NCBI GenBank assembly: GCA_022393335.1
Contig: JAJEKB010021880.1
Span: 2,134,318 to 2,198,317, forward strand
DNA: 64,000 nucleotides
Direction of reading: 5' to 3'
From: Macrotrachela quadricornifera
Taxonomy: Eukaryota; Rotifera; Eurotatoria; Philodinida; Philodinidae
Shown here: positions 23,365 to 34,145 of the stretch, one piece after another
Layout of the letters: each line of letters begins with the position of its first letter
How positions within the stretch are numbered: the first letter of the stretch is position 1
Translations under genes and position numbers: made by a program
The notes under the pieces: model-generated
What the model saw: only the letters and a program-made list of their open reading frames with translations
Told to the model about the DNA's origin: nothing
Database searches by the model: none

Positions 23365-25398
23365 ATGGGTGCAAAAGAATCAAAACATAATATTTCCACA
23401 ACTACAACAACAACGGGCATTACAACTGCACGGATCGTTCAGAATTATTTATTAATTTGGGTTGATGCCAATATCCGTAAATCAAATAAAGATTCACAAA
23501 ACGCATTGGCACAATTGAGAAGTATTGTTAACCAGATCAATATTTTTACTGATCCACAACAATGTATCCAGTTTCTCAGCAATATTGATAATGAGAAAGC
23601 ATTTGTCATCACATCGGGTTCATTAGGTCAACATTTAGTCCCTGATATTCATGGGATATCACAAATAGATGGTATTTATATTTTCTGTGGTAAAAAATCT
23701 TATCATGAACAATGGGCAAAACAATGGAAGAAAATTAAAGGTGTATATACATCAATTACACCCATTTATGAAGAGTTGCAAATGACTATAAAACAATGTG
23801 AACAAGACTCGATTCCGGTAAGCTTTGTCACAACAAATGAAGGAGCTTACACTGCAGACTTAAATCAACTAGAGCCCAACTTTATGTACACACAAATATT
23901 CAAAAATATTCTCCTTGAAATGGAATATAGCCAACAAGCAATGAAAGATTTAGCAAATTACTGCCGTAAACTTCACGATGGTAACATGATTGAATTAGAA
24001 ATTATTAATGAATTTGAACATGAATACCGCCCACAATTGGCTATTAAATGGTATACACGTGAATGCTTCACGTCTAAAATGTTAAATCGAGCACTTAGAA
24101 CATTAGAAGCGGACACCATTATTAATATGGGCTTCTTTATACGTGATCTTCACCAACAAATTGAACAATTACATCAACAACAGGTTAGCTCTTACAAAGG
24201 AAAGCCATTTACAGTTTATCGAGGACAAGGTCTATCGACTAAAGATTTTAAAGCACTTTCTAAAACAAATGGTGGTTTAATGTCTTTTAACAATTTTCTT
24301 TCTACCAGTACAAAACGAGAAGTTTCCCTCAAATACGCAAAAGATGCTTTAAGAAAAACTGATATGGTCGGCATTCTCTTTCGAATGTCGATTGATCCTT
24401 CTGTTTCATCCGCTCCTTTTGCTTCCATCCAAAAATTTAGTTATTTCAAAACGGAAAAGGAAATTCTCTTCTCTATGCACACTGTCTTTCGTATTGGCGA
24501 AATTATACAAATTGATAAAAACAATCTACTTTATCAAGTGGAACTTACACTAACATCAGATGATGATCAACAACTTAGAACACTCACCAAACATATACAA
24601 GAGAGTACTCGTGGAACAGGATGGCAACGATTAGGTAGTTTGTTGCTTCATATAAGACAGTTAGATAAAGCGGAAGAACTCTACACATTATTACTCGAAC
24701 AGGCATTCAATATGAATGAGAAAGCACTTTATTATACTTGCCTTGGGTATGTTAAACATCATCAAGGTGATTATGATAAGGCCATATGGTACTATGAAAT
24801 TGGACTTGACATTGATCAAAAGACTCTTCCTGCAAATCATCCTAATTTGGCTACTTCCTACAACAACATCGGTGGGGTGTATGACAACATGAGAGAGTAT
24901 TTTAAAGCACTTTCATTTTATGAAAAAGCACTTGAAATCTATCAAAAAACTCTTCCTGCAAATCATCCTTTATTGGCTACTTCCTACAACAACATCTCCA
25001 GGATGTATGACAAGATGGGAGAGTATTCTAAAGCACTTTCGTTTTGTGAAAAAGCGCTTGAAATCGATCAAAAAACTCTTCCTGTAAATCATCCTTTATT
25101 GGCTACTTCGTACAACAACATCGGTTTGGTGTATAAAAACATGGGGGAGTATTCGAAAGCACTTGCGTTTTTCGAAAAAGCACTTGAAATTCGTCAAAAA
25201 TCTCTTCCTGAAAATCATCCTTCATTGGCTATTTCCTACAACAACATCGCTTCGGTGTACAGGAGTATGGACAATTACTTGAAAGCACTCTCTTTGTATG
25301 AACGTGCTCTTAACATTCTTCAAAGCACACTACCTTCAAATCATCCTAATATTAAAAGTGTGCAAAAGAGTATAGAATTTGTAAGAAAGAAATTGTGA
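23365..25398 (+). CDS. ADP-ribosyltransferase (ART, R-S-E type) fused to kinesin-light-chain-type TPRs
   Basis: A 677-residue, intronless protein. Residues 1-22 are a Ser/Thr-rich leader, starting MGAKESK. Residues about 25-160 form a domain I cannot assign; alternating hydrophobic strands starting at LLIWVDANI and ending at IYIFCGK recall a receiver-like Rossmann fold. About 190-395 are an arginine-specific mono-ADP-ribosyltransferase-like domain with all three signatures: Arg286 in YRGQG, Ser-Thr-Ser at 313-315 in FLSTST, and the E-x-E pair Glu364/Glu366. Such domains transfer ADP-ribose from NAD+ to protein arginines. About 415-677 hold five 42-residue TPRs of the kinesin light chain type (NNIG..Y...G.Y.KAL..YEKALEI), which normally bind proteins. 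There is no signal peptide or membrane segment, so it is probably cytosolic. A paralogue lies at 47.3-49.1 kb. The start is the first Met of the open frame. Confidence 0.9.
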   Translation: MGAKESKHNISTTTTTTGITTARIVQNYLLIWVDANIRKSNKDSQNALAQLRSIVNQINIFTDPQQCIQFLSNIDNEKAFVITSGSLGQHLVPDIHGISQIDGIYIFCGKKSYHEQWAKQWKKIKGVYTSITPIYEELQMTIKQCEQDSIPVSFVTTNEGAYTADLNQLEPNFMYTQIFKNILLEMEYSQQAMKDLANYCRKLHDGNMIELEIINEFEHEYRPQLAIKWYTRECFTSKMLNRALRTLEADTIINMGFFIRDLHQQIEQLHQQQVSSYKGKPFTVYRGQGLSTKDFKALSKTNGGLMSFNNFLSTSTKREVSLKYAKDALRKTDMVGILFRMSIDPSVSSAPFASIQKFSYFKTEKEILFSMHTVFRIGEIIQIDKNNLLYQVELTLTSDDDQQLRTLTKHIQESTRGTGWQRLGSLLLHIRQLDKAEELYTLLLEQAFNMNEKALYYTCLGYVKHHQGDYDKAIWYYEIGLDIDQKTLPANHPNLATSYNNIGGVYDNMREYFKALSFYEKALEIYQKTLPANHPLLATSYNNISRMYDKMGEYSKALSFCEKALEIDQKTLPVNHPLLATSYNNIGLVYKNMGEYSKALAFFEKALEIRQKSLPENHPSLAISYNNIASVYRSMDNYLKALSLYERALNILQSTLPSNHPNIKSVQKSIEFVRKKL

Positions 25399-25412
25399 CG
25401 TATTATTTGATG

Positions 25413-25418
25413 AATAAA
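25413..25418 (+). terminator. Candidate polyadenylation signal of the first ART-TPR gene
   Basis: AATAAA begins 15 bases after the TGA stop. The following 100 bases (cacgcgcgcg, then an aactctctgt-type block) resemble the 3' flank of the second ART-TPR gene. Confidence 0.35.
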
Positions 25419-25812
25419 GAAAAATCGTTTTCACTTACTCAAATTGCCTCTGTTTTTTCACTCTTTCTCACGCGCGCGCGTACAGAGAAACTCTCTGTAA
25501 CAATTGAAACACACTGGACACAGCCGACCGATAAAGCAACACATGCACATACGTACATGTGTAACAAGCCTTCATGGACATGTTTACATTTCGCTTATTA
25601 AGAGAATTTCTCTGTGGTATTAAAGTAATAATCACCTTGGAACATAAACTTAATATACATCGTCGTTGAATATATATTTCGGAAATAAATCTAAAAAGAG
25701 AAAAAATCGGAAAAAACATAAAAGAAAGAACTTACTTCAAATGGTATTCACTTGACTTGACTTGATTGTTATTGATGTTTGAATAAGACCCTGAATGATG
25801 ATGAAATAAGAA

Positions 25813-26200
25813 GAGCGGCGGAGCCAGAATTTTGAACTATAGGGGCTTAGCCCTCCCTAAATTTTTCAGAACCTCTACAATAAAAAAAATTCTTGAAAAC
25901 ATTACTGCATATTTTCTGATTTTTCCAAAAAACTGATGACTCGAAGGGGGGGGGGGGGGCGGAACTGCTTCACGAAGGTTCCCGTTACTTATCCTTAGGG
26001 GTTGCCCATATCTCGAGAAAATTTTTGCACCCTACCACCCACAGTTTGGGATTGGGGGCGGGGCTCAACCTCCTCAAAGGAGCTTTGAGCCCCTACCCTC
26101 TAACAAGTGCAACACATGTATCAAAAATCTCACTAGATGGGGCTCAAAGATTCCTAGATGGAGCTTAGCCGCATGTGGCCTCCCCCTGGTTTCGCCACTG
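25813..26200. mobile_element. 388-bp hAT-type MITE with 8-bp target-site duplication
   Basis: The 8-bp sequence AATAAGAA flanks both sides exactly (25805-25812 and 26201-26208). The termini are GAGCGGCGGAGCCAG on the left and, in reverse complement, CAGTGGCGAAACCAG on the right, 11 of 15 matching. The second is close to the common hAT terminus CAGTGGCGGA. The interior has a G-rich run (25,947-25,960), no open frame, and gggcttagccctcc-like blocks. Confidence 0.88.
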
Positions 26201-26208
26201 AATAAGAA

Positions 26209-27112
26209 AAGAGATATATTTATATAAGTAGAGCCATATACTATCCTCTAATTGGTACAATTAATGAATTAATGAATGTTTATTCTTTATTTCAAATAAA
26301 TAAGGAAGAAGAAAAGAATGAAATTGTCTAATCATTCATAAATATGATTAAATTAACTTGTAAATATTATTTGTATTGAGAATAAATTGAATAGATGATT
26401 AATTAAACCAGAAATACTTGTCTGTCAATAGTACAAACAATTAATATAATTTTTTTATTCAAAGTGAAAAGACAAAAATAGTTTTATTCTGATATTCAAC
26501 ATATATATGTTATAGTGTGCATGACATTCAGATTTGATTTATAAATATGTACTTTTAAAAGACGAGACCACGTACTTGTATATAATTGGAAATAATATTC
26601 TTCATAAGGGATTCTTTAATAGAAGTTTATCGGATAATTTATGTCATTTATGATATGTAATTTTTTCTACATTTATTTTCTATGAAATACATAATTTTAT
26701 TATTGTGTTCAACAATAGGAAAAAAATGATTCAGTTTAATGTCATAGCAATGATATATGTTAAATAGATTATGTTTAAGTAAAGAAATAAGAAATGATAA
26801 TATATGTAAATTCATCACTGAATCGTACTTTTCATTAGTAAATCTAAAAGATGAAAAAATTTATAAGAAATAAAACTGTTTTATTTCAATTTATATTAAT
26901 AAAAATATTTGTTCAATGCTTAATTTTAAGAAGAAATTCTAAGTTAAAAATGTTCAACAATAAATCTAGTTATATAGATAAGTAAAAGTATGATTTTATC
27001 ACTAAATTGATATTTTAAATAATAAATATACAATGGTTACCTATGTAAAGGAAGCTCAAGCAAAACGTGACAAATGTCGATTTTTTGAGAAAAAATCATC
27101 AAAAATCGGCTA
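26209..27112. other. Gene-free AT-rich stretch
   Basis: Very AT-rich sequence with no open frame of note and no repeat structure that I could see. Confidence 0.45.
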
Positions 27113-28100
27113 CATAGGGATATCCAAAAGTAGTGGCAACGACCTTTTAGTACCACATACTAAGCTTGATAAAAGTTCTTTTTTTTACATAGGATGATAG
27201 AGAAAAAAAAGCTCTATCTTTCTATGCTATTTGATCATTATTGAACTAATCTTGCAATGATAAAATTTGTACAAGCACTGTTTTTGATGAATGCTAGCTC
27301 GTTATAGTAGACCACAACGGGTGCGTTATAAAAATTGAAGCACTTTTACATTTCATTTTACCGTTATTGAATACGTTTTATTAAAAAAATATAAATAAAT
27401 ATACCACAAGATGCAGCGTGAAAAGTTCTACGACTTCTCCTGAATCACTTATTTTCTAAGTGCACTTTTTGCTTTCAAAAATGAGAAAAGTCTGAGAGAC
27501 CAAATTTTGACGTTACAACAACGAGATTTTGCTTTTTAGAGAAAGGCATATGTGTTTTATCCTATCGTATTTTTGTATAGTTTTCTTTGTAAAATGTAAA
27601 ATTTTTCACGCTGCATCTTGTAGTCTATAATGTTTTTTAAATGAAACATATCTAGTAATAAGAAAATGGGATACGATGAAATGTATATATCTTTTATCAA
27701 AACGAAAATCTCATTTTCGTTATATCGAAATTTGGTTGCTCAGAATTTTGTGCATTTCGAAGACAAAAGGTGCACTTAGAAAATAAGCGACTCAGTGGAA
27801 ATTGTAGAGCTTTTCACGCTGTATCTTGTAGTATATTTCTTTTTTCGATACAATGTATCACATAATAATAAAAGGAAATACAAAAGTGGCATATCCATTA
27901 TGGTCTACAGTATCAAGCTAGCATTCATCAAAAATAGTTCTTGTACAAATTTTATCATTATAAGATTAGTTCAATAATGATCAAATAGCATAGAACGATA
28001 GAACTTTTTTTCTCTATCATCCTATGTAAAAAAAGAACTTTTATCAAGCTTAGTATGTGGTACTAAAAGAACGTTGCCGCTACTTTTGGATATTCCTATG
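27113..28100. mobile_element. 988-bp long-inverted-repeat element, TA-flanked (family 1, copy 1)
   Basis: The arms are inverted copies from the very ends inward. The left reads CATAGGGATATCCAAAAGTA and the right in reverse complement CATAGGAATATCCAAAAGTA, continuing at over 90% identity for the next 60 bases (ccacatactaagcttgataa is shared exactly). Homology then declines but continues to about 27,530 and 27,700, so each arm is about 400 bases. TA dinucleotides flank both ends (27111-27112 and 28101-28102), as for Tc1/mariner-type insertion. No open frame. A sister element at 49,871-50,784 shares the terminus. Confidence 0.85.
27406..27838. repeat. Inner inverted repeat with gcagcgtgaaaa motif
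   Basis: Inside the larger element, 27406-27530 and about 27700-27838 are inverted copies. They start at tactacaagatrcagcgtga and share cttattttctaagtgcac. A further single inverted motif sits at 27,607-27,627. The same motif recurs at 28,545, 28,750 and 28,885, outside this element. It may be an independent small MITE family that was captured or nested. Confidence 0.6.
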
Positions 28101-28734
28101 TAGATATGGCAGTTTTTTGTTAAATGTAACGAAATAATTGATTTTAATGGCTATCATGCGCTAAAAGTTGATTAAAACGGATTATTTCAATGAAAATCAA
28201 AATAATCGATTATAATCAATTAAATTGAAGTACTTCTTGAAAATTATATTAATTCATTAAAAATCGAATCCATTATAGTGGATTTTACCGGCAACCATCT
28301 AAAACAGGTTTTCTTTATAAGCTCTCGTAATTGATCAATAATTTACTTCATCAATTTAACAGATGATTAAGCAGAATCAGTTTTATTCACAAGGATCTCG
28401 GCGATACATCAAAAGTCTGATAAAGTTCGATTATGTTCAATTAGAATCCTCAACCCATTCGCCATGATGGGATCCACCGGTGGATCCCACTTTGCATTTC
28501 ATATTTTAATCTTGAAATGCGTTTTATTAAAAACGGCATATACCATCAGATACAGCGTGAAAGCTCTACAATCCCCAGAGTAAACCTTATTTTAATTGTA
28601 TAATTTTTGTTTTCAGAGAAAGTAAAACTCTGTGTCTCGTTTTCGAGGTGGGAAAAGATCATTTTGTTCTGCACGAATGTGAAAATTTTATTTTTCTTAT
28701 TTGATCTTTTTATCACCTGATATGATTCCTTAAG

Positions 28735-28917
28735 AAAAAACAAAATATACCTCAAGATGCAGCATGAAATGCTCTACAATCTACGTCGTAAAACTTATTT
28801 CAATTGTTTACAAACTTCGACATAAGATACTATATTCTCGAACCAACCTCAAAAATTGGTCGCACACAATTTTGCGTTTTTTTTCACGCTGCATCTTATG
28901 GTATATTTTGTTTTCTA
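28735..28917. mobile_element. About 180-bp MITE with aagatgcagc termini
   Basis: The left end reads aaacaaaatatacctcaaga followed by tgcagcatgaaa. The right end in reverse complement reads aaacaaaatataccataaga followed by tgcagcgtgaaa. The inverted repeat is about 30 bases with few differences. A third, single copy of the motif lies at 28,545-28,575, probably the remnant of a neighbouring insertion. The hAT-type element begins only 31 bases further right. Confidence 0.65.
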
Positions 28918-28948
28918 AAAAAACGTATTTAAGAATGTTACTTCCTAT

Positions 28949-31900
28949 TAGGGGTGTCATATTCCACTTACCATTATGGTAAGTGGTACCACCTACCACT
29001 TATCTGGTAGGTGATAAGTGGTACCGCTTACCACTTACCTGGTAGGTAGTAAGTGATACCACTTACCACTTACTAGGTAAGTGGTAAGTAGTACTTACCA
29101 GGTAGGTGGTAAGTGGTGCTATTTATTATGTATCAAGTAAATGATAAGGTGTACTTTCAGATAAATAAATTGTCTGTAACTGAAGATTATTAGATATTTT
29201 GTTTTATTATATTGATCTTTTCTCAAATTATATGTATTCTATATACAGATAGGCGAATGTGGCATTGCATAAATAGGGGAATAAGGATCATTTGAGAAAA
29301 GTATCAACAGTTTAACAAGATGGTTGACGAACCTCGAAATCGTGGATTGCTTGCGATAAATGTCCATGCGCAAATAAACTCAGCAGCTTTGCAACGTTCT
29401 CAAAAATATACAAATATATCGATCTGCCTTTGCTAACTAAACATCTTATTCAAAGCCTGCAGAAAACACTTCGAACGAAACTAGATAGATTTCACTCCTT
29501 GAGGACGGTGGTGGGTGCATTACACTATCAAGCTTTCGACAGAGAAGGAGTTATTTATTCTCTATTGCATTGTGTAGTTTCTGTGGTGACGTTTCTCTGC
29601 TTTGAATCTTAACGGAAAAAATTATACGCTCTAAAAAAAAGTATTGTGTCGTTCTTGCACCCACGCAGTGCTCTTTTAGGTCTCGTAAGAAATTTTAAAA
29701 GATTTCACTTCAGATACAGTTTTAGTAACATACTAATTCGACTTTAGAATGGAAGATCCATTTTTTAAAAAAAGCTAAATTAGAATTGCCAGTATCAAGA
29801 AATCAATATAAGTTCAATATCACACATAAAACTTCAATTAAATCAGGCATGGTATATTTTGCATAGTATTTTGTGAAAAACCCTAAAAAGGATTTTTTTC
29901 AGTTATAATAAGTCCTTACATAATTATTATGAACTAAATAAAATAAAATAATTGATTAATTGCTTTTCGATTGTAAATAATTCCAGCCTCAGATTCTTAA
30001 AATTGACTAGCGTTTTATAAATATTTCCAAATCCTACTTTTTTCCACTAATTCATTTGGGGTTTGTCTTTCTTGAAGACAGCCTTATCAACGAAATATGT
30101 TTAAGAAGGGTGACACAATCATATCAAAGTATCGAAGCAGAAGATGATACATCCGGCATCTGTCTATTTAGACAGTGCAAATATTTTCCCCCCGATTAAT
30201 CTACAACAAGAAAAAATAAACCTTCGGTACCAAAGTGTTTAGTTATTCACTAACAAATTGCTTAAATTGTTTTTTACTTACTCTTTTCTGGTAGGCACAA
30301 CAATCTTTTTTCCAATGCATAACGTTCATTGAGGAAGACTGAACACGAAAAATTAATAAAACTTATTCCTGTTAGTAAAAATTGAATAAGTAATGGTAGA
30401 GAAACAATCAATTTTTCGAGTTTTATTGCTCTTTGCAAACGAACGATTTGCAATGTTTTCAAAAATAGATGCTTATTAAATGCCAAGTTGTCTTAAATCT
30501 ATCATATTCAATAGCTCAATTTTTCATCATTTATAATCTATCGAAATCGTTTTTATTATTCATCTATAATGCATCCATAACATCATTATTGAATACATGT
30601 CACAAATATCATCTTCCAATGTCCTTAATCTTAGAACTTATGAAAGATAATGATTTAGATGATGCAAACTCTTATATACATAATATGATATACTCAATAC
30701 ACTGAAAATATGAACATTCCATATTAGTAAGCTCACAATTAATTGTATTACGTCACATTAAATTAGTTATTTCTTCCTATGTTTGTCCTACTTGCGTTTA
30801 CTTGAAATAATGTTAAATATTGGAAGGTGGTGTGTTTAATTGATAGTCAACATCCTTTGAGAAGAAAATAAAAATAATGATTATGTTTATTAAGATCTAT
30901 TGTATTTTATTTGATAGACTTTTGACACTCTTCACAGCTTGTCACTACTCTTCTTATTAAGTTCTATTATGTTAGTTAATTTAAATTTTTAAACCTTCAT
31001 TGATATTTTTTATTTGAGTTTCGCATTACACGTTTGCAACATCTAGTCTGAATCCCTTTTTCCTTATAGTAATGATAAAATATCAGAGGTGCAATCCCTA
31101 CAGGTTGCAGTGCCGCTGCAGAAAAGATGGTTTTTCGGGAAAATTTTGAAAACTAAAGCGAAAACACGAAATTTTAAGCATTATGCAGCTAAAGAAAATT
31201 TTCAGACTTCGATACGTGCTGCTGGGAAAGCTGCAGTAAATTCTGCACTTCCGGTGAAGCATACTTTTACCCTTCTAAATATCAATTTCTATAAATATAT
31301 ATTAATAGCATGATTTGTTCTCTTTTCCAACAAATATGAGTTTTATTGATCTCCAAACGCTATTTACTTCCTTTAAGGCCCTCCCTCTAAAAAAAAAAAA
31401 GAATTTTCGACAAAAATATCGATTTTAGATTTATACATAGTTAGGTAGCCCATCATCTCTACTTTCGAATGCACTATAGTTTATTGGTTTTTCAATGGCT
31501 TTTTAGGGTTTTACAACAGTTTCTCTGAAGACTCCTGCTTCAAAAAAATATTTTTCGAAAACTTCAGTTATTGAAGTTATTTGAGCACGTAAAAAAAATA
31601 CGCCACACATATCTTCTCATGTGCCTATTCGATTCGCCATAGTCGATAACCTAAAATCAACTGCCTTCTTGTTTATTCACTACCATTTTTAAACAAAAAT
31701 CGCGATAATCAAAGAAAAAAATTGTTTTCCGTTTTTCTTGAAACCGTTTTTTTCGTTTTAGTTGACTGTGTGTAAAGATTTCTTTGCCATTTTAAATGTT
31801 AGAAAGTTTTGGAAGGTTTTAAAATGAAGGTAAATATCAGTGCTACAACCTAACAAAGCCGGAATTTTTGTTTTCAATTTATTTGTCTACAAAAAACTCA

Positions 31901-33508
31901 AGTTTTCTAAAAAATTTAATCTAGGTTTTATGAAAAAACTGCCTAAAAAAATTAATGTTTTTTTTTCCAAAAATCCAGCTCTGTTAGGTTGTAAGGGTAG
32001 GTCTTCTCTACATTTTGACACCATCCCGAGGTCCGTATCATTAAAATTGATAACAAAATCTTTGGCACACGGACACCTGCTTTTTGACCCTTGATGTTAC
32101 AATAACTCGCGAAAAACTCAATATTATGAGCTCAAATTTTTACTGAGAACTATCAATGGTCAGATACGTATTCAATAAAAATTTCAGTAAGATTGAATAT
32201 TCTGGGGAAAAAAATTTAGAGGGGGGAGGGCCTTAATTGATCTATATGTATAACAAGCTACAGCCGCTTCAGACTTTACTTGCTTTGCTCAATTCACTTA
32301 AATTACCGATAAATATCACCGTATTGAAAAACAATAAGATTGAATCAACAAAAATTACAAACAAAGCTCTTCAACTTCGTATAAATTAGGTTTTAAAAAA
32401 GTCAATTTTCGCCATTTAACAACTTCATAAAAATTTTCGAGATTAAAATATAAATCATAGATCGATTAGTTACAGTAAATTGTTGTATAATACTTTTCAT
32501 CACTGTTCAGTTGCGCAAAAAAGTCGATAGTTTTTAATTAACGGAGACACGAATGGAAAATCTACGCTCACATATTATTAGTACTATTGGAAAACATCAG
32601 CTTTTCAGACATATTTTGAAATGTAATACCTCATATGGTTTTAAAATCTCTAGAGACTTTCCAGCGTGTTTTGCGTTCTGTCTGGATCTTTCGTAGCTTC
32701 AACACCATTGGTGATAGATCACTGACATCAAGGATTATTAAGACTTTCCAAGTGGCTAATAAAATGACACATCATGGCTTAATCCATCGAAAAATACCTT
32801 CGACAGATTTCTAATAGCTCATCAATAATCTGACATGCGTGTCTTACATTCATTTAAAAATAAATCACTTACCACCTACTAATGCGTGGCAAGTAATAAA
32901 GATTATGATGGAACGCTTGATAATCAACACCAACTCAGCACTTTTGCTGTCACATAGAAAAACTTATCTCTCTAACGCTTACTGTCATTTGTCCACGTGA
33001 AACTGGAGATGGTAATAAATGTGGCACACGTGCTCTTGACAGATCCTGAACAGTTATATGTCTCAATTCTGGATGGTCTCGAAAAGGTGAAGAAATCATT
33101 CTTAGATAAACTTCAGAATCATAAGAGATACTTCATCTTGACTTTTGGGAACTCGTGGAGGTTACCACTACATAGTAGTTGAAAAGTTATAGATTGCTTC
33201 AAATAATAAAATCTGAGCGACTTCAAGAAAAACACGCTAAAATCTAATCAGTCCAGAGAAAACCACGAAAAGTTTATCATAACATTGTAAATTGTATGTA
33301 AACGGCTTGTCTTCAGTTAAATACAAACCACTTACTACTTACCACTTACTAGTAAGTGGTAGGTGGTGAGGATTATAATGCCACAACAAATAAACAACGA
33401 CTAAGATAATCATTTATTAGTGTTATATAGAGAAATTTTCGATCATGAAAACACTTACCACTTACCTGGTAAGTGGAAGTGGTGGTAAGTGGTAATATGA
33501 CACCCCTA
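28949..33508. mobile_element. 4.56-kb hAT-type element, non-autonomous or decayed, with exact 8-bp TSD
   Basis: CTTCCTAT occurs on both sides (28941-28948 and 33509-33516). The terminal inverted repeat TAGGGGTGTCATATT is perfect over 15 bases. The 150-200 bases next to each end are packed with short inverted copies of accacttacc/ggtaagtggt, as in the subterminal repeats where hAT transposases bind. The interior shows no intact transposase. Fragments of open frame at 29,430-29,612 and 32,997-33,182 might be remains, but I recognise no hAT motif. A complete TTAA-flanked element is nested at 31,377-32,232, and there is an unexplained AT-rich stretch at 29.6-31.3 kb. Confidence 0.88.
31377..32232. 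mobile_element. 856-bp TTAA-flanked element (family 2, copy 1), nested in the hAT element
   Basis: TTAA flanks both ends (31373-31376 and 32233-32236), as for piggyBac-type insertion. The termini are GGCCCTCCCTCTAAAA on the left and, in reverse complement, GGCCCTCCCCCCTCTAAA on the right. An internal pair of inverted blocks around gttaggttgtaa/ttacaacctaac-like sequence (about 31,845 and 31,985) gives a second palindrome. The open frame at 31,840-32,094 lies across it and is not a gene. Its sequence from the left end (cgacaaaaatatcgatttt, then tttcgaatgcactat) matches the inverted copy at 42.67-43.38 kb. Confidence 0.88.
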
Positions 33509-33516
33509 CTTCCTAT

Positions 33517-34145
33517 GAAAATTGAATCGTCGCGAATGGGTTAAATCAAGATATCTACTACGAACTTTGCTTTCACGTCATAAATTCATATCGGTCTCAG
33601 ACGTTTTCTCTTGAAATCAATCAAAGCCAATTGAGATTTTAATGAATTACTGAGTTGTCCACGGTAGCAATTGAGTTCAACAGATTTTATTTATAAGTGA
33701 TTAAAATCGATTATGTAATTACGCCATATCAAGTTATCATAATTTACATAGGAGGTTCAATTTAATTATGTCTGAAGTAGTTTAGTACAATGATAATTCT
33801 ATAGTTCCTGCTGACGAGATGGCAAAAAAAAACATGCAAAATTGGTGGTTTCATCTTTGAATCCCGATAAAATCACTTATCTTTCATATGTTTGGTGAAA
33901 ATCAATTATCTAAAAATAATCCTTTAAAATTGATTAGCCATTAGTAACCTAGTAAAATCAACTATATACTAATACTCGATTATAATCGATTAACAATCCA
34001 AGGAGTTGTCCACAAATACAACACTTAGTGCTAATTATGATACAATAGTGTTTTAGAATATAGTAAGAAAAAAAAATGAAACATTGTTATAGAACAAATA
34101 CAGTATTTGATCTTCCATGAACATCTTGGTTTTCCATACGACATA
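33517..34145. other. Gene-free AT-rich stretch
   Basis: It contains several aatcgattataatcgatt-like palindromes. A similar set lies at 28.13-28.47 kb on the other side of the hAT element, and the block aacccattcg occurs there too, in inverted orientation at 33,535. It might be an older element split by the hAT insertion, but the match is too weak to call. Confidence 0.35.

Noticed and set aside
31840..32094. 84-codon open frame
   Set aside because: It lies across the internal palindrome of a TTAA-flanked element and is not open in the sister copy.
28130..34010. Larger inverted-repeat element split by the hAT insertion
   Set aside because: Both flanks have aatcgattataatcgatt-like palindromes and an aacccattcg block, but I could not align them over any useful length.
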